The translations under genes and the position numbers were made by a program. Source: Pyrinomonadaceae bacterium (GTDB lineage Bacteria > Acidobacteriota > Blastocatellia > Pyrinomonadales > Pyrinomonadaceae). From it: a stretch of 64,000 nucleotides of DNA. Location of the stretch: positions 310,001-374,000 of the forward strand of contig JAJQRF010000004.1 of the NCBI GenBank assembly GCA_021228405.1, written 5' to 3'. Below the pieces are notes generated by a model. The model had not been told where the DNA came from and made no database searches. It saw only the letters and a list, made by a program, of their open reading frames with translations. Shown here one piece after another: positions 41,026 through 50,628 of this stretch (positions within the stretch are counted from its first letter, which is position 1; each line of letters opens with the position of its first letter).

Positions 41026-41847
41026 TTATTGAATGCAAACCCGGTATGCGCTGTTGTAAATGCTTGTCGGGATGAATGTCGTCAAGCCTTCAAAACAAGT
41101 GTTCGACGTTGCATACCCGACGAAATCCGCGCCGCTGTTTCCGCTGGTGAGAGCGAAATGAAGTTGCTGCGGCGAAGCCGATTGATCCCAAGTTCCGATA
41201 TATTGCCCTTGATAGGTGATAGTCATATCCGAATTTAGCTCGAATATATGCGATTGCTGCGAGCTCGGAAAAAGTTCGCATTCAAAAAATGAAGTCATTC
41301 CGCGTCCGGTGCAGCTTGTTTTCAAAACGGTTGCTGACGTAATCGGATTTGACGGATAAGCCGGAACGGGAAAGATTGAGGCAAAGTTATTATTCTGATT
41401 CGCTTCGTTCGTCGAAAGCGTCGAAGCCGTCGCTTTGACCTGAATCGTCTGCGAAGTGACGGGAAACGCGTAGGTAAAGGTGAAAACTTTCGTCTGATTT
41501 TGTCCCGAAGCCGTAATGTTTCCGAGCGCACAGTTCAATTTCCGCGAAACGATCTGACAGCGCGAATCGATGCCCGATAGATTTCCGAGAATGTATTTCT
41601 GCGGACTCGTGTTCGTTTCGGGAAAATCGACGACAACCGAAACGGTCGAAGCGGTCGAACCGCCGATATTTTTAACCGTGACCGTGTAAAGATATGGCGT
41701 TCTGACCTGTGCCGAACCTGGTCCGGTAGCTGTCACATTCAGATTCGGCGGCTGCGGCGGCGCGGCAAAGACCGCATTTGCCGCGAACATCAAAAACATA
41801 AACGTAAAAAGCAAAGTCGAGCTTTTTGTAAAATAAATTTTCTTCAT
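41026..41847 (-). CDS. Secreted protein with DUF11-like repeat domain
   Basis: 273 residues. The signal peptide (to about residue 27, ending ANAVFA) is followed by a beta-sandwich domain of the DUF11/CARDB type (LNVTATGPGSAQVRTPYLYTVTVKNIGGSTASTV), then a second C-terminal domain with four cysteines. The start MKKIYF at 41847 follows TTAGGAG; an ATG 30 bp upstream is less likely. It is probably a surface or envelope protein, function unknown. Confidence 0.8.
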   Translation of the reverse strand: MKKIYFTKSSTLLFTFMFLMFAANAVFAAPPQPPNLNVTATGPGSAQVRTPYLYTVTVKNIGGSTASTVSVVVDFPETNTSPQKYILGNLSGIDSRCQIVSRKLNCALGNITASGQNQTKVFTFTYAFPVTSQTIQVKATASTLSTNEANQNNNFASIFPVPAYPSNPITSATVLKTSCTGRGMTSFFECELFPSSQQSHIFELNSDMTITYQGQYIGTWDQSASPQQLHFALTSGNSGADFVGYATSNTCFEGLTTFIPTSIYNSAYRVCIQ

Positions 41848-42189
41848 AGTTTTTCTCCTAAAATTCAAAATCAGCAATCAGTTTTTCAAGTTACCGACAG
41901 TTTATTTTGTCGTGCGATTTTAGGAACGAGGACTTAAAATTTTTCTTGCAACCTTTTTTATATTTTTTGTAAACTGCTGTTTTTCGATGTATTTACAAGC
42001 GCGACCAAGCCGCAAGGCGGAAATATTAGATTTGCGGTTTAAGAGTTCACAAAAATTTTCATATACAAAACGGATAAAAATCGGGTAATATAGTGGCAGT
42101 ATTTTACAGATGGCACAATATATTGTGATTTTGTCCGTTTTGCGTTTGAATTCATCCATATAAACCCAATAATTCAGGAGGTGATTCCA
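41848..42189. other. AT-rich spacer between divergent genes
   Basis: 342 bp between the secreted-protein gene (minus) and the HNH gene (plus). It must hold both promoters. No convincing RNA or repeat found; a shadow ORF on the minus strand has unlike codon use and was not accepted. Confidence 0.5.
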
Positions 42190-42747
42190 TTGATAACAGG
42201 TAGAGTTCTGCTGTTGAACTTTTCTTACGAACCGCTCGGCACGATCGGTGTGGCGCGGGCAATTTGTATGTGGTTTTCGGGTAAAGTAACCGTTGAAGAA
42301 AAAGACGGCGAAAATGTTCTGCATTCGCCTTCGACAACGATTCCGGTGCCGTCGGTCGTGCGTCTGCGAAACTATGTGCACGTCAAACGCCGCCGTCAGG
42401 AAACCACCATGAAACGCGCCCGAATCTATATTCGTGACCGCTATTGCTGTCAGTATTGCGGCGAACACAAACACGCCAAAGATTTGACGCTCGACCATAT
42501 TTTACCGCGTGCACAAGGCGGCGAAAGCACGCCGCACAATCTTGTTTCCGCCTGCGTAAAATGCAATCAACGCAAAGGAAACCGCACGCCCGAACAAGCC
42601 AGAATGCCGCTTCTGACTTCGCAAAAACTTCTGCGTTTGGGCTTGGATCACGTTTTGCTTTGTCATTACGCCGAATCGCGTCCCGAATGGAAAAAATATC
42701 TGTTTATGGACGAAACGGAAGATTTTGAAATGCAAATTGCGGCTTAG
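42190..42747 (+). CDS. HNH endonuclease family protein
   Basis: 185 residues. HNH with zinc ligands: CQYCGEHKHAKDLTLDHILPRAQGG, then SACVKCNQRKG. The N-terminus (LITGRVLLLNFSYEPLGTI) is typical of a widespread chromosomal HNH family, not of homing enzymes. The TTG at 42190 is chosen: AGGAGGTGA, an excellent Shine-Dalgarno, ends 5 bases before it, and the alternative GTG at 42181 lies inside that site. Confidence 0.87.
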   Translation: MITGRVLLLNFSYEPLGTIGVARAICMWFSGKVTVEEKDGENVLHSPSTTIPVPSVVRLRNYVHVKRRRQETTMKRARIYIRDRYCCQYCGEHKHAKDLTLDHILPRAQGGESTPHNLVSACVKCNQRKGNRTPEQARMPLLTSQKLLRLGLDHVLLCHYAESRPEWKKYLFMDETEDFEMQIAA

Positions 42748-42790
42748 AAAAATAAGGATCGTTATTTTGAAATAACGATCCTTATTTTTT
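42748..42790 (+). terminator. Terminator of the HNH gene
   Basis: AAATAAGGATCGTTATTT and its exact complement AAATAACGATCCTTATTT around a two-base loop, with T-rich tail. Confidence 0.93.
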
Positions 42791-42823
42791 ATTAATTACC
42801 GAAAAACTTCGGTTATTTCAGGC

Positions 42824-44347
42824 TTAGGAATTCTTTTCCGTATTTATCTCCTTTTCCAGTTTGAGGTAAATGCTAATTGCCGAATTATTTGTGTTCCTCA
42901 TTATATTTAATAATTTCAACTTTTCTTCAGTATTTTTTAATTCAAGAATCTCCTGTTTCAAATCATCGAATTGGAGAAACCATTCGGAGGTATAATCTCT
43001 TTCAATTTGTTTATCATTGAGCAGTTTAAGATATTCGTTTACGATCTTTTCTTTAAAGGAAATGATCGGCGACTCGACTAAAAGAAGTCTTAAAAGTAAA
43101 CATTTCTGGTGAAAAACATCAATCGATTCTTCATCTTCTGCTTCTTTCAGAGCAAGAACGAATTCAAGCGTTTTAGAAAATTCTTCCTGCCATTTCTGCC
43201 CTTCTCTTACTTCCGAGTAAGTTTTGTTTGCTTCTTCCCAATTTTGCAGATTTCTGATTTTCTTTAAGGCTTCCTTAGATTTTCCTGCCGTGAAATATTG
43301 CGTCGGGAAATCAATCGTTTCTATTTCGGACGGACTTAAATCTTCATTTTGAAGCGGCAGATCATAGTTAAAAATTTTACTTGCTTCGGCGACATAAAGA
43401 GGGACTTTTACCGTTGTATTGTTCTGTTCATTTTCACTGATTACTTTGCCGTTTCTTGTTTCATATTCCAGGTTGTCGCGGCATCTTTTTCCTCTTAAAT
43501 TCTTTTGTAAGAATTGTTTGTATGAACGGCTCAGTTCTTCGCTCAATGAAGGATTCGTCATCAATTTTCTGTATAATTGAAATATATCCCGATTGAGAGT
43601 TTCAAAATTCATTTGGTAAGAAAAAGCCCGAACATCGCCGGAAATTCCTTTCAGAGATTTATTAAAAACTTCCGCGAGATTTAAAATTTCATCATTTGTT
43701 AAATCTATCGATAAAAGCATATTAATGATCGGAGAAATTTGTGTAGGTGATGTCATATTTTCGACATATGAGGCGAGAAAGGTAATTCTTTGTCCTTGTT
43801 TAATTTGTTCATTTGAAAAAGCTATCTCTGAAATATTCTCTACCAAACCATAAAAAGATGCGGTATCGGGCAATAGAAAATCTTGACAAGACAGCGGTTT
43901 CAAATAGAGGTTCGGTGATATTTCCTTGAATAATTCCAAAGCACGAACAGAGTCTATTTTCAGCATTTCGGAAACGATTCCGGTCTGCAATGATAAGGAG
44001 TCTAAATTATTCCTTTTTGAATTTGATATAAATGTTTGACGAATTGTCAGAACTTGTCCGTCGAAAGATATTATTTTTTTAGAAGTTTTCTCATTGACTT
44101 GAAATGTAAGGTAAAAGGCATCTTCAAGTAGTTTTTTAACTGCCTTTTTGTTTTTGATTTTTCCCGATGCAATTATTTTCAGATAAATATCAACCGTAAT
44201 TTCAGGACTGAGAGTCGCGGCTTCTAAAATTACTTTATTAATTTCGTGCGGAATAATATTTTCTTCTTTTTGGTGAGGAATTTTTTGAGCGAAAGCCGCC
44301 GCAGATAGCGACATACATATTAATACTGTCAAAAACAACTTATTCAT
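42824..44347 (-). CDS. Secreted protein of unknown function
   Basis: 507 residues with a signal peptide (MNKLFLTVLICMSLSAAAFA). The rest is largely alpha-helical, charged and low in glycine, with no motif I can name. It may be a repeat solenoid. It is the product of a lone gene in a locally more AT-rich stretch than its neighbours. Confidence 0.7.
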   Translation of the reverse strand: MNKLFLTVLICMSLSAAAFAQKIPHQKEENIIPHEINKVILEAATLSPEITVDIYLKIIASGKIKNKKAVKKLLEDAFYLTFQVNEKTSKKIISFDGQVLTIRQTFISNSKRNNLDSLSLQTGIVSEMLKIDSVRALELFKEISPNLYLKPLSCQDFLLPDTASFYGLVENISEIAFSNEQIKQGQRITFLASYVENMTSPTQISPIINMLLSIDLTNDEILNLAEVFNKSLKGISGDVRAFSYQMNFETLNRDIFQLYRKLMTNPSLSEELSRSYKQFLQKNLRGKRCRDNLEYETRNGKVISENEQNNTTVKVPLYVAEASKIFNYDLPLQNEDLSPSEIETIDFPTQYFTAGKSKEALKKIRNLQNWEEANKTYSEVREGQKWQEEFSKTLEFVLALKEAEDEESIDVFHQKCLLLRLLLVESPIISFKEKIVNEYLKLLNDKQIERDYTSEWFLQFDDLKQEILELKNTEEKLKLLNIMRNTNNSAISIYLKLEKEINTEKNS

Positions 44348-44521
44348 ATCACTCGCTCACACTGAAAATCATCCGAATTTTACTTTGTCACTCTCTTTTT
44401 TGCAACAATTATTTATCTTATAAATTCATCTCCGAAACGCCATTTTTATTTCTTGCTTTACTGCTCCGGAATCTTTGAAAACGTAGTCGATTTTATTTAA
44501 TTCAAAAATAAACCTAGACTT

Positions 44522-44550
44522 TTGCCTTTTTAATTTATAAAATTTACTAT
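44522..44550 (+). promoter_or_regulatory. Promoter of the GH13 gene
   Basis: TTGCCT (44522-44527), 17-bp spacer, TACTAT (44545-44550), 25 bp before the ATG. Confidence 0.5.
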
Positions 44551-44575
44551 TGTGAATTAATTATCAAGGCGGGTT

Positions 44576-46243
44576 ATGTCTAATCAAAACGAAGTTTACG
44601 AATACACATTTCAACTTTTTGCGCCATACAACAACGGCGCGGAACTAATTGCCGATTTCAACGATTGGAAACCGATCGAAATGGAAAAAGGCGACGACGG
44701 CTTTTTTCGCACAACGCAGAAATTGGCTGACGGCACTTATCAATACAAATTCAATATTCAATCGAAAAGCTGGTTTTACGAGGAAAACGAAGTGAAAACC
44801 ATCGCCGATCCGTATGCGACCGACATCGATCAGGAAACGCAAAATTCGATTTTGAAACTGAAAAACGGCGAAAAGATCGTTGACGAATACGTTTGGCGGC
44901 ACGACGAAACGCCGTTGCCGAACAACACGCAGATCGTAATCTACGAAATGCACGTCGGCGATTTTTCGGGCGGCGAAGCGGACGGTTTTACACGCGGAAA
45001 ATATACCGATGTCATCGCCAAACTAGATTATCTGGCGGAATTGGGAATTAACGCCATCGAATTGATGCCGCTCAAGGAATCGCCCGGAGATTTTAACTGG
45101 GGTTATTCGCCGATTCATTATTTTTCGCCCGATTCGTCTTACGGTTCGACCGCCGAACTCAAAGAATTGATCGATAAATGTCACGCTTTGGGAATCCGTG
45201 TGATCGTTGACGGCGTTTACAATCACGCCAACACCGACACGCCTTTGACGCAGATCGACCACGATTACTGGTTTAGAAAAGAAGGCAAAGACCCTGAACA
45301 AAACTGGGGTCCCGAATTCGATTACGACAAACACGACGAAAATTTGAATGTGATGCCCGCACGGAAATTTATCTGCGATTCGATCCGCTACTGGATTCAC
45401 GAATACCGCATCGACGGAATCCGTTTCGACGCGGCGAAACAGATCGACAATTTCGACGTTTTGGGCGAATTCGTCAGATATTCGCGTGAAATGGCTTCGA
45501 TGAAACCGTTTTTCACGGTCGCCGAATACATTCCGCCGATTCCCGACATTACCGAACCGCTCGGTCCCGTCGAAAGCTGTTGGAACGACAGTTTTATGTA
45601 TATTCTGGTCGATTATCTGACGGGCGAAGGCTTTAATCTGGAAGAGATCAAAAACGCCGTCGATGCGAAACGTTTAGGTTTTGAAACCGGTACGAGTGTG
45701 ACGAATTATCTGGCAAATCACGACCAGAACCGTTTGTTTTTGAAGCTCGGCGAGAAAGGGATTCTCGATGAAGAAGCTTATCTTCGCGCAAAGCTCGGTG
45801 CATTGATCCTGATGAGTGCGGTCGGCGTTCCGATGCTTTGGATGGGCGAAGAATTCGGCGAATATGTGCCGATGTCGGAAGAAAGCAACAAGATAAACTG
45901 GACTTTGCTCGAAAACGAGCGCAACAAGGATTTGTTCAATTATTATAAATCGCTGATCGCACTTCGCAAGACAAATGCGGCGTTTTTCACACCGAATGTC
46001 GAGTTTTTTCACGAAGATTCGGAAAACGGAGTTCTTGCCTTTCGGCGTTTTGACGACAATGCAAATACGGCAGTCGTTGTTTTGAATCTTTCCGACAACG
46101 ACCTCGAAAATTATGAGATCGCAAACTTCCCTGCCGACGGAGCTTGGCACGAATGGACGAAGAATTTCGATGTCGAAATCAACGAAAATCGTTTTATTTC
46201 AACCTTAAAACGACGCGAAGGATTGATCTTTGTGAAGTCATAA
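44576..46243 (+). CDS. GH13 alpha-glucan enzyme with CBM48-like N-terminus
   Basis: 555 residues. The N-terminal 90 residues look like a CBM48 glucan-binding domain (LFAPYNNGAELIADFNDW). The (beta/alpha)8 barrel contains the GH13 motifs VDGVYNH, GIRFDAAKQ (nucleophile Asp), FTVAEYIPP (acid Glu) and YLANHDQN (third Asp). No signal peptide, so it is cytoplasmic. It resembles trehalose-trehalohydrolase/branching-type or alpha-amylase enzymes; substrate not certain. Confidence 0.87.
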   Translation: MSNQNEVYEYTFQLFAPYNNGAELIADFNDWKPIEMEKGDDGFFRTTQKLADGTYQYKFNIQSKSWFYEENEVKTIADPYATDIDQETQNSILKLKNGEKIVDEYVWRHDETPLPNNTQIVIYEMHVGDFSGGEADGFTRGKYTDVIAKLDYLAELGINAIELMPLKESPGDFNWGYSPIHYFSPDSSYGSTAELKELIDKCHALGIRVIVDGVYNHANTDTPLTQIDHDYWFRKEGKDPEQNWGPEFDYDKHDENLNVMPARKFICDSIRYWIHEYRIDGIRFDAAKQIDNFDVLGEFVRYSREMASMKPFFTVAEYIPPIPDITEPLGPVESCWNDSFMYILVDYLTGEGFNLEEIKNAVDAKRLGFETGTSVTNYLANHDQNRLFLKLGEKGILDEEAYLRAKLGALILMSAVGVPMLWMGEEFGEYVPMSEESNKINWTLLENERNKDLFNYYKSLIALRKTNAAFFTPNVEFFHEDSENGVLAFRRFDDNANTAVVVLNLSDNDLENYEIANFPADGAWHEWTKNFDVEINENRFISTLKRREGLIFVKS

Positions 46244-46248
46244 AGAAA

Positions 46249-46339
46249 ATTTGCCCGCGAAGCACACGAAAAAAGGAAAAAGAAAATCTTTAATTTGTTT
46301 TCTTGTTTCGTTTCTTTCGTGTATTTCGCGGGCAAATTT
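46249..46339. repeat. CACGAAA inverted repeat, copy 1
   Basis: AAATTTGCCCGCGAAGCACACGAAAAAAGG and TTTCGTGTATTTCGCGGGCAAATTT face each other, followed directly by the methyltransferase gene. A second copy of the element is at 63672-63800. Confidence 0.85.
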
Positions 46340-46354
46340 CTTATTCTTAAATTT

Positions 46355-47104
46355 ATGCCGAGAAAACTATACGAAGAAACGTGGCTTTTCGATCTGGTTC
46401 ACGAAAAACCGCCCGACGGCGAGCAGGTTTCTTTTTACGAACGGCAGATCGAACGTTTCGGTCAGCCTGTTTTAGAACTTGCGGTCGGAACGGGCAATTA
46501 TCTCGTGACGCTTTCGGAAAGCGATTACGACATTTTCGGCGCGGACAAATTTGACGAAATGCTCGATGCGACGCGCGAAAAAGCCGAAACGCGCAACGTC
46601 GAAACAAATCTTTACAGCGCGGATATGCGGAATTTCAACTTACCGCAAAAGTTTAATTTAATATTTATCGCACAAAACGCGCTTCAGCATCTCAAGACGA
46701 CTTCGGAAGTTGCCGATTGTTTCGCGTCCGTCAAACGTCATCTGAAACCGAACGGCAGATTTATCGTCGAAGTTTTCAATCCTTCGATCGAACTGCTAAA
46801 CCGCGATCCGAATCAGCGTTATTTCGTCGGCGAATACAAATCCGCCGACGGCTGGATCGTTCTGGAAACGAACGTTTTTTACGATGCGGCGACGCAGGTC
46901 AACCACATCGACTGGCATTACAAAAACCAATATTGGAAGGAAGAAAAAACCGTTTCCTTTGCTATGCGCCAATTTTTCCCGCAGGAATTGGACGCAATTT
47001 TTCAGTTTAATAATTTCGAGATCGAAGCCAAATACGGCGATTTCGACGAATCTGCTTTCAATTCAAATTCACCGAAACAATTGATCGTTGCAAAACTCAA
47101 ATAA
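46355..47104 (+). CDS. Class I SAM-dependent methyltransferase
   Basis: 249 residues. The SAM motif is LELAVGTGNYLV, followed by an acidic strand-2 end (FGADKFDEMLDATREKA), ADMRNF and FIAQNALQHL. Target unknown. Start ATG 46355 is used; a longer reading frame from 46295 is inside the CACGAAA repeat and unlikely. Confidence 0.87.
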   Translation: MPRKLYEETWLFDLVHEKPPDGEQVSFYERQIERFGQPVLELAVGTGNYLVTLSESDYDIFGADKFDEMLDATREKAETRNVETNLYSADMRNFNLPQKFNLIFIAQNALQHLKTTSEVADCFASVKRHLKPNGRFIVEVFNPSIELLNRDPNQRYFVGEYKSADGWIVLETNVFYDAATQVNHIDWHYKNQYWKEEKTVSFAMRQFFPQELDAIFQFNNFEIEAKYGDFDESAFNSNSPKQLIVAKLK

Positions 47105-47219
47105 ATTTCTGGTTATTCACTTGATTTTTAGATGATTTCCGTTTTACAATCACCGTTCAAAATTAAACGGAACGAATCGGTTCAAACCTTTTCGTTCCGT
47201 TATTTTTTTTGGAGAAAAT

Positions 47220-47627
47220 ATGAAATATACAAATGAAAATGAGATCAAAAAGTTGGTCGAATCTTTTGAAAACGCTACGATTTCCCGCAAAGCCTGGGGT
47301 CACACCGAACATCTTGTCGTCGGGGTTTATTACGTTTGGAATAACGATTTCGACACGGCTTTAAACAAAATGCGTAAAGGAATTTTCAATCTTTTGGACG
47401 CTTTCGGCGTTGACCGAACCAAAGAAGACCCGTATCACGAAACGCTCACGCATTTCTGGATCAAAACGCTCGATGATTATAAAAATTTAAGATTTGAAAA
47501 TTCATTGATCGAAAACTGCCGCGGGATCGTTGAAAATTTCGATAAGAATTACCCTTTAAATTATTACAGCCGCGAGCTTCTTTTTTCCGCCGAGGCACGA
47601 AAGGAGTTTGTGGCGGCGGATTTATAA
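47220..47627 (+). CDS. Conserved-looking protein of unknown family (135 residues)
   Basis: A small soluble protein with TEHLVVGVYYVWN and LTHFWIKTLDDYK motifs. Conserved His/Trp spacing (AWGHTEH) suggests a real folded family, but I cannot name it. GGAGA precedes the ATG. Confidence 0.7.
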   Translation: MKYTNENEIKKLVESFENATISRKAWGHTEHLVVGVYYVWNNDFDTALNKMRKGIFNLLDAFGVDRTKEDPYHETLTHFWIKTLDDYKNLRFENSLIENCRGIVENFDKNYPLNYYSRELLFSAEARKEFVAADL

Positions 47628-47668
47628 AAAAATTTCACAGAATGAAGTTTTTGTGTTATAAAATTTCT

Positions 47669-47740
47669 ATGCTCTTGAAGCCTACAAAAAATCTGCTCAA
47701 CGAACTCGGTGTCGCGCCGAAGGAATCCTGTTGTAAATAA
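47669..47740 (+). CDS. Possible 23-residue peptide ending CCK
   Basis: ATG at 47669, with a TATAAA-like element just upstream, opens MLLKPTKNLLNELGVAPKES then CCK and a TAA stop. Basic-amphipathic, and the terminal Cys pair is notable. No Shine-Dalgarno seen; coding is a guess. Confidence 0.28.
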   Translation: MLLKPTKNLLNELGVAPKESCCK

Positions 47741-47841
47741 TCCGCTCCGACAATTAATTTCCCATTTTCGGTTTTTTATTTTGAAAATCCGATTGTTTAT
47801 TGTTTTGTTGTATCATTTACATTTTAGGAAAAATTTAATTT

Positions 47842-49242
47842 ATGCTTAGATTTCATAACACTTTATCAAATCAACTCGAAGATTTTCATCCGCTTAACGG
47901 CAACGAAGTAAAGATGTATATTTGCGGTCCGACCGTTTGGAACTTTGCGCACATCGGCAATTTCCGCTCGTTCACTTTCGGCGATATTCTGGCGCGTTAT
48001 CTTCGCTACAAGGGCTATCGAGTGACGCACGTGATGAATTTAACCGACGTTGACGACCGCATTATCAACGAATCGGCAAAGAAAAATATTTCGATCGACG
48101 AAATGACCGCGCCGTTTATCACCGCGTTTTGGGAAGATATGGACGCAATCGGAAACTTGCGTCCCGATATTGCGCCGCGCGCAACCGAACACGTCGCCGA
48201 AATGATCGAAATCATTCAAACTTTGCTCGACAACGGAAAGGCTTACGAATCGGACGGCTCGATCTATTTCCGCATTACGGCTTTTCCCGAATACGGCAAG
48301 CTTTCAAAGATAAAATTTGAAGGCAACAAGGTCGGCGGTTCGGAGAGAATCGACACGGACAAATACGAAAAGGAAGACGCACGCGATTTCGCGCTCTGGA
48401 AACTGGTCGATAAAAGCGATCCGGCGGGTTGGGACGCGCCTTTCGGATACGGTCGTCCGGGCTGGCACATCGAATGTTCGGCGATGTCGATGAAGTATCT
48501 CGGCGAAACTTTCGATATTCACGCTGGCGGGATCGATCTGCAATTTCCGCATCACGAAAACGAAATCGCGCAAAGCGAAGGCGCGACCGGCAAACTGTTT
48601 GCAAAATATTGGCTCCACGGTGAATTTTTGAAGATCGACAATGAAAAAATGTCGAAAAGTTTGGGTAACGAATTCACTTTGCGCGACATTATCGGTCGCG
48701 GTTTCAAGCCTTTGGCAATTCGCTATCTGCTGTTCAGCGTTCCGTATGACAAGCAGTTGAATTTCACTTTTGAAAACCTGAAAGGCGCGGAAAGCACGAT
48801 CGACCGTTTGCAGGATTTCAAAAAACGTTTGCAGGAAGCGCATCTGACCGACGGAATAAACACCGACCTGCAAGAAAAAGTGCGTGGATTTCTGAATGAT
48901 TTTGAAGAAGCGATGGACGACAACTTAAATACTTCGGTCGCACTGGCTTCGCTTCATAATCTCGTCCGCGAAGTAAACACGGCACTTGCACATGAAACCG
49001 TTCTGACCGAAGACCGCAGTGAAATTCTGCATATCATTGATAAATACGATTCCGTTTTCGGCATTTTCGGCGAAGCAAAAGAAGAAATTCTCGACGCTGA
49101 GATCGAAAAACTCATCGAAGAACGCCAAGAAGCCAGACGCAACCGAAATTTCGGGCGTTCCGACGAAATCCGCGATCTTCTTGCGGAAAAAGGAATCATT
49201 CTAGAAGACACGAAAGACGGCGTAAGATGGAAACGGAAATAG
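47842..49242 (+). CDS. cysS: Cysteinyl-tRNA synthetase
   Basis: Charges tRNA-Cys. 466 residues with the class I HIGH variant HIGN in TVWNFAHIGNFRSF, KMSKS in NEKMSKSLGN, and zinc ligands (Cys in MYICGPTVW, WHIECSAMS, GGIDLQFPHHENE). Length and motifs are standard. Confidence 0.97.
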   Translation: MLRFHNTLSNQLEDFHPLNGNEVKMYICGPTVWNFAHIGNFRSFTFGDILARYLRYKGYRVTHVMNLTDVDDRIINESAKKNISIDEMTAPFITAFWEDMDAIGNLRPDIAPRATEHVAEMIEIIQTLLDNGKAYESDGSIYFRITAFPEYGKLSKIKFEGNKVGGSERIDTDKYEKEDARDFALWKLVDKSDPAGWDAPFGYGRPGWHIECSAMSMKYLGETFDIHAGGIDLQFPHHENEIAQSEGATGKLFAKYWLHGEFLKIDNEKMSKSLGNEFTLRDIIGRGFKPLAIRYLLFSVPYDKQLNFTFENLKGAESTIDRLQDFKKRLQEAHLTDGINTDLQEKVRGFLNDFEEAMDDNLNTSVALASLHNLVREVNTALAHETVLTEDRSEILHIIDKYDSVFGIFGEAKEEILDAEIEKLIEERQEARRNRNFGRSDEIRDLLAEKGIILEDTKDGVRWKRK

Positions 49243-49246
49243 ATTT

Positions 49247-49687
49247 ATGAACATACTTTCAAGGGTTTTCATATTTTTGATGTTTTGTTTTCTATTGTGT
49301 TGCAATAGTGGCTTTAAATCGAATAAACCAACTTCTGATTCAGAAGTTGTCGGGCATTTTGATTTGAAATCGGCTTGCCTGAATTTGTCGTCACCGATAA
49401 ATTTTGAAAAAGATGTCTGCGAAATGCCATTTAGTAAATCGCTAGAAACCAATTCTGAAAGCCAATTGGTCAAATTGAATTTTTGCAATGGTCAACTTAA
49501 AAATAGTTGTTTGGAACCATTTCAAAATCCGACCAACAATCCGCCTGAAACAATTAAAATCCGAGATAAAAACTCGAATCTGATTTCTTCTTGGGGCAAG
49601 GTGAAAACTCAAGTTGAAATTGCGGATAAAACTAAAAATACCGCAATAAAACCTTTGGTGATTGAAATTACAGAAATTAAAAAATAA
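49247..49687 (+). CDS. Small lipoprotein of unknown function
   Basis: 146 residues. Signal peptide with lipobox LLCC (near 17-19). The remainder is polar, with cysteines, no recognised motif. It is wedged 4 bp after cysS and 4 bp before the ADP-ribosylglycohydrolase start, suggesting one transcript. Its codon use is more AT-rich than that of either neighbour. Confidence 0.6.
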   Translation: MNILSRVFIFLMFCFLLCCNSGFKSNKPTSDSEVVGHFDLKSACLNLSSPINFEKDVCEMPFSKSLETNSESQLVKLNFCNGQLKNSCLEPFQNPTNNPPETIKIRDKNSNLISSWGKVKTQVEIADKTKNTAIKPLVIEITEIKK

Positions 49688-49691
49688 GTTT

Positions 49692-50624
49692 ATGATTCCT
49701 CAAAAAGATAGAATAAAAGGCGGACTTGTCGGTTTGCTCGTCGGCGACGCGCTCGGCGTTCCGTATGAATTTCACGACAGACTTTCAATTCCGTCTTTTG
49801 ACGAAATCGAATTTGAGCCGCCCGGTAATTTTCGACGCGCTCATTCGGGCATTCCAATCGGAACCTGGTCGGACGACGGCGCACAGGCTTTGATCTTGCT
49901 CAACACTTTGCTCGAATGCAATAAATTCGACGCGGCGCATTTTGCCGGAGGCTTGATAGATTGGTATGACAAAGGTTTTATGGCGGTCAGCGGTGTGGTG
50001 TTTGATGTCGGAATTCAAACCGCAAACGCAATTCGCGAATTAAAACGCGGTATCGAGCCGCTTTTCGCAGGCGGAAAAGACGAATATTCAAACGGAAACG
50101 GTGCGCTGATGCGTGTTTTGCCGCTTGCGCTCTGGCATCAGGGTTCAGATTCGGAATTGATCGCCGACGCTTTCGCTCAATCTGCCGTCACGCACGGACA
50201 TCTGCGCTCAAAACTTTGCTGTGCTTTTTATTGCCTGTGGGCGCGCAGGATTTTGCAAAACGTCGAAAATCCCCGGGAAAATGCGGTCGAAACACTTTAT
50301 CAAATTTTTCCGGAAGGAACGAACGAAAACATCGAATTTGAAACGCGGATTTGTCCGAAAGATGCGATTTTCGATGTAACCGGAAGCGGTTATGTCGTGA
50401 ATAGTTTACGTGCTTCGCTCTGGGCAAATAGCCATCAAACTTATGAAGAAACCGTGAAAGCCGCGATTTCACTCGGCGACGATACCGACACGACGGCTTG
50501 CATCGCGGGCGGAATCGCCGGAATTAAATTCGGTTTGGAAGCAATTCCGAATCGTTGGAGAGAAAATCTGCGCGGGAGGGAAATTTACGAACCTTTGCTT
50601 GAAAAACTGCTTGAGAGGTTTTGA
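49692..50624 (+). CDS. ADP-ribosylglycohydrolase family protein
   Basis: 310 residues. Motifs GLLVGDALGVPYEFHD, TWSDDGAQALILL and SLGDDTDTTACIAGGIAG are those of the ARH/DraG fold, with the acidic residues that hold two Mg ions. It removes ADP-ribose from proteins or other targets; specificity is not visible. ATG 49692 is chosen; the frame extends upstream into the lipoprotein gene only. Confidence 0.9.
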   Translation: MIPQKDRIKGGLVGLLVGDALGVPYEFHDRLSIPSFDEIEFEPPGNFRRAHSGIPIGTWSDDGAQALILLNTLLECNKFDAAHFAGGLIDWYDKGFMAVSGVVFDVGIQTANAIRELKRGIEPLFAGGKDEYSNGNGALMRVLPLALWHQGSDSELIADAFAQSAVTHGHLRSKLCCAFYCLWARRILQNVENPRENAVETLYQIFPEGTNENIEFETRICPKDAIFDVTGSGYVVNSLRASLWANSHQTYEETVKAAISLGDDTDTTACIAGGIAGIKFGLEAIPNRWRENLRGREIYEPLLEKLLERF

Positions 50625-50628
50625 TCTC

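Noticed and set aside
41920-42498. 192-residue minus-strand ORF overlapping the HNH gene start
   Set aside because: It overlaps the clearly coding HNH frame and the AT-rich spacer, and has no ribosome site.
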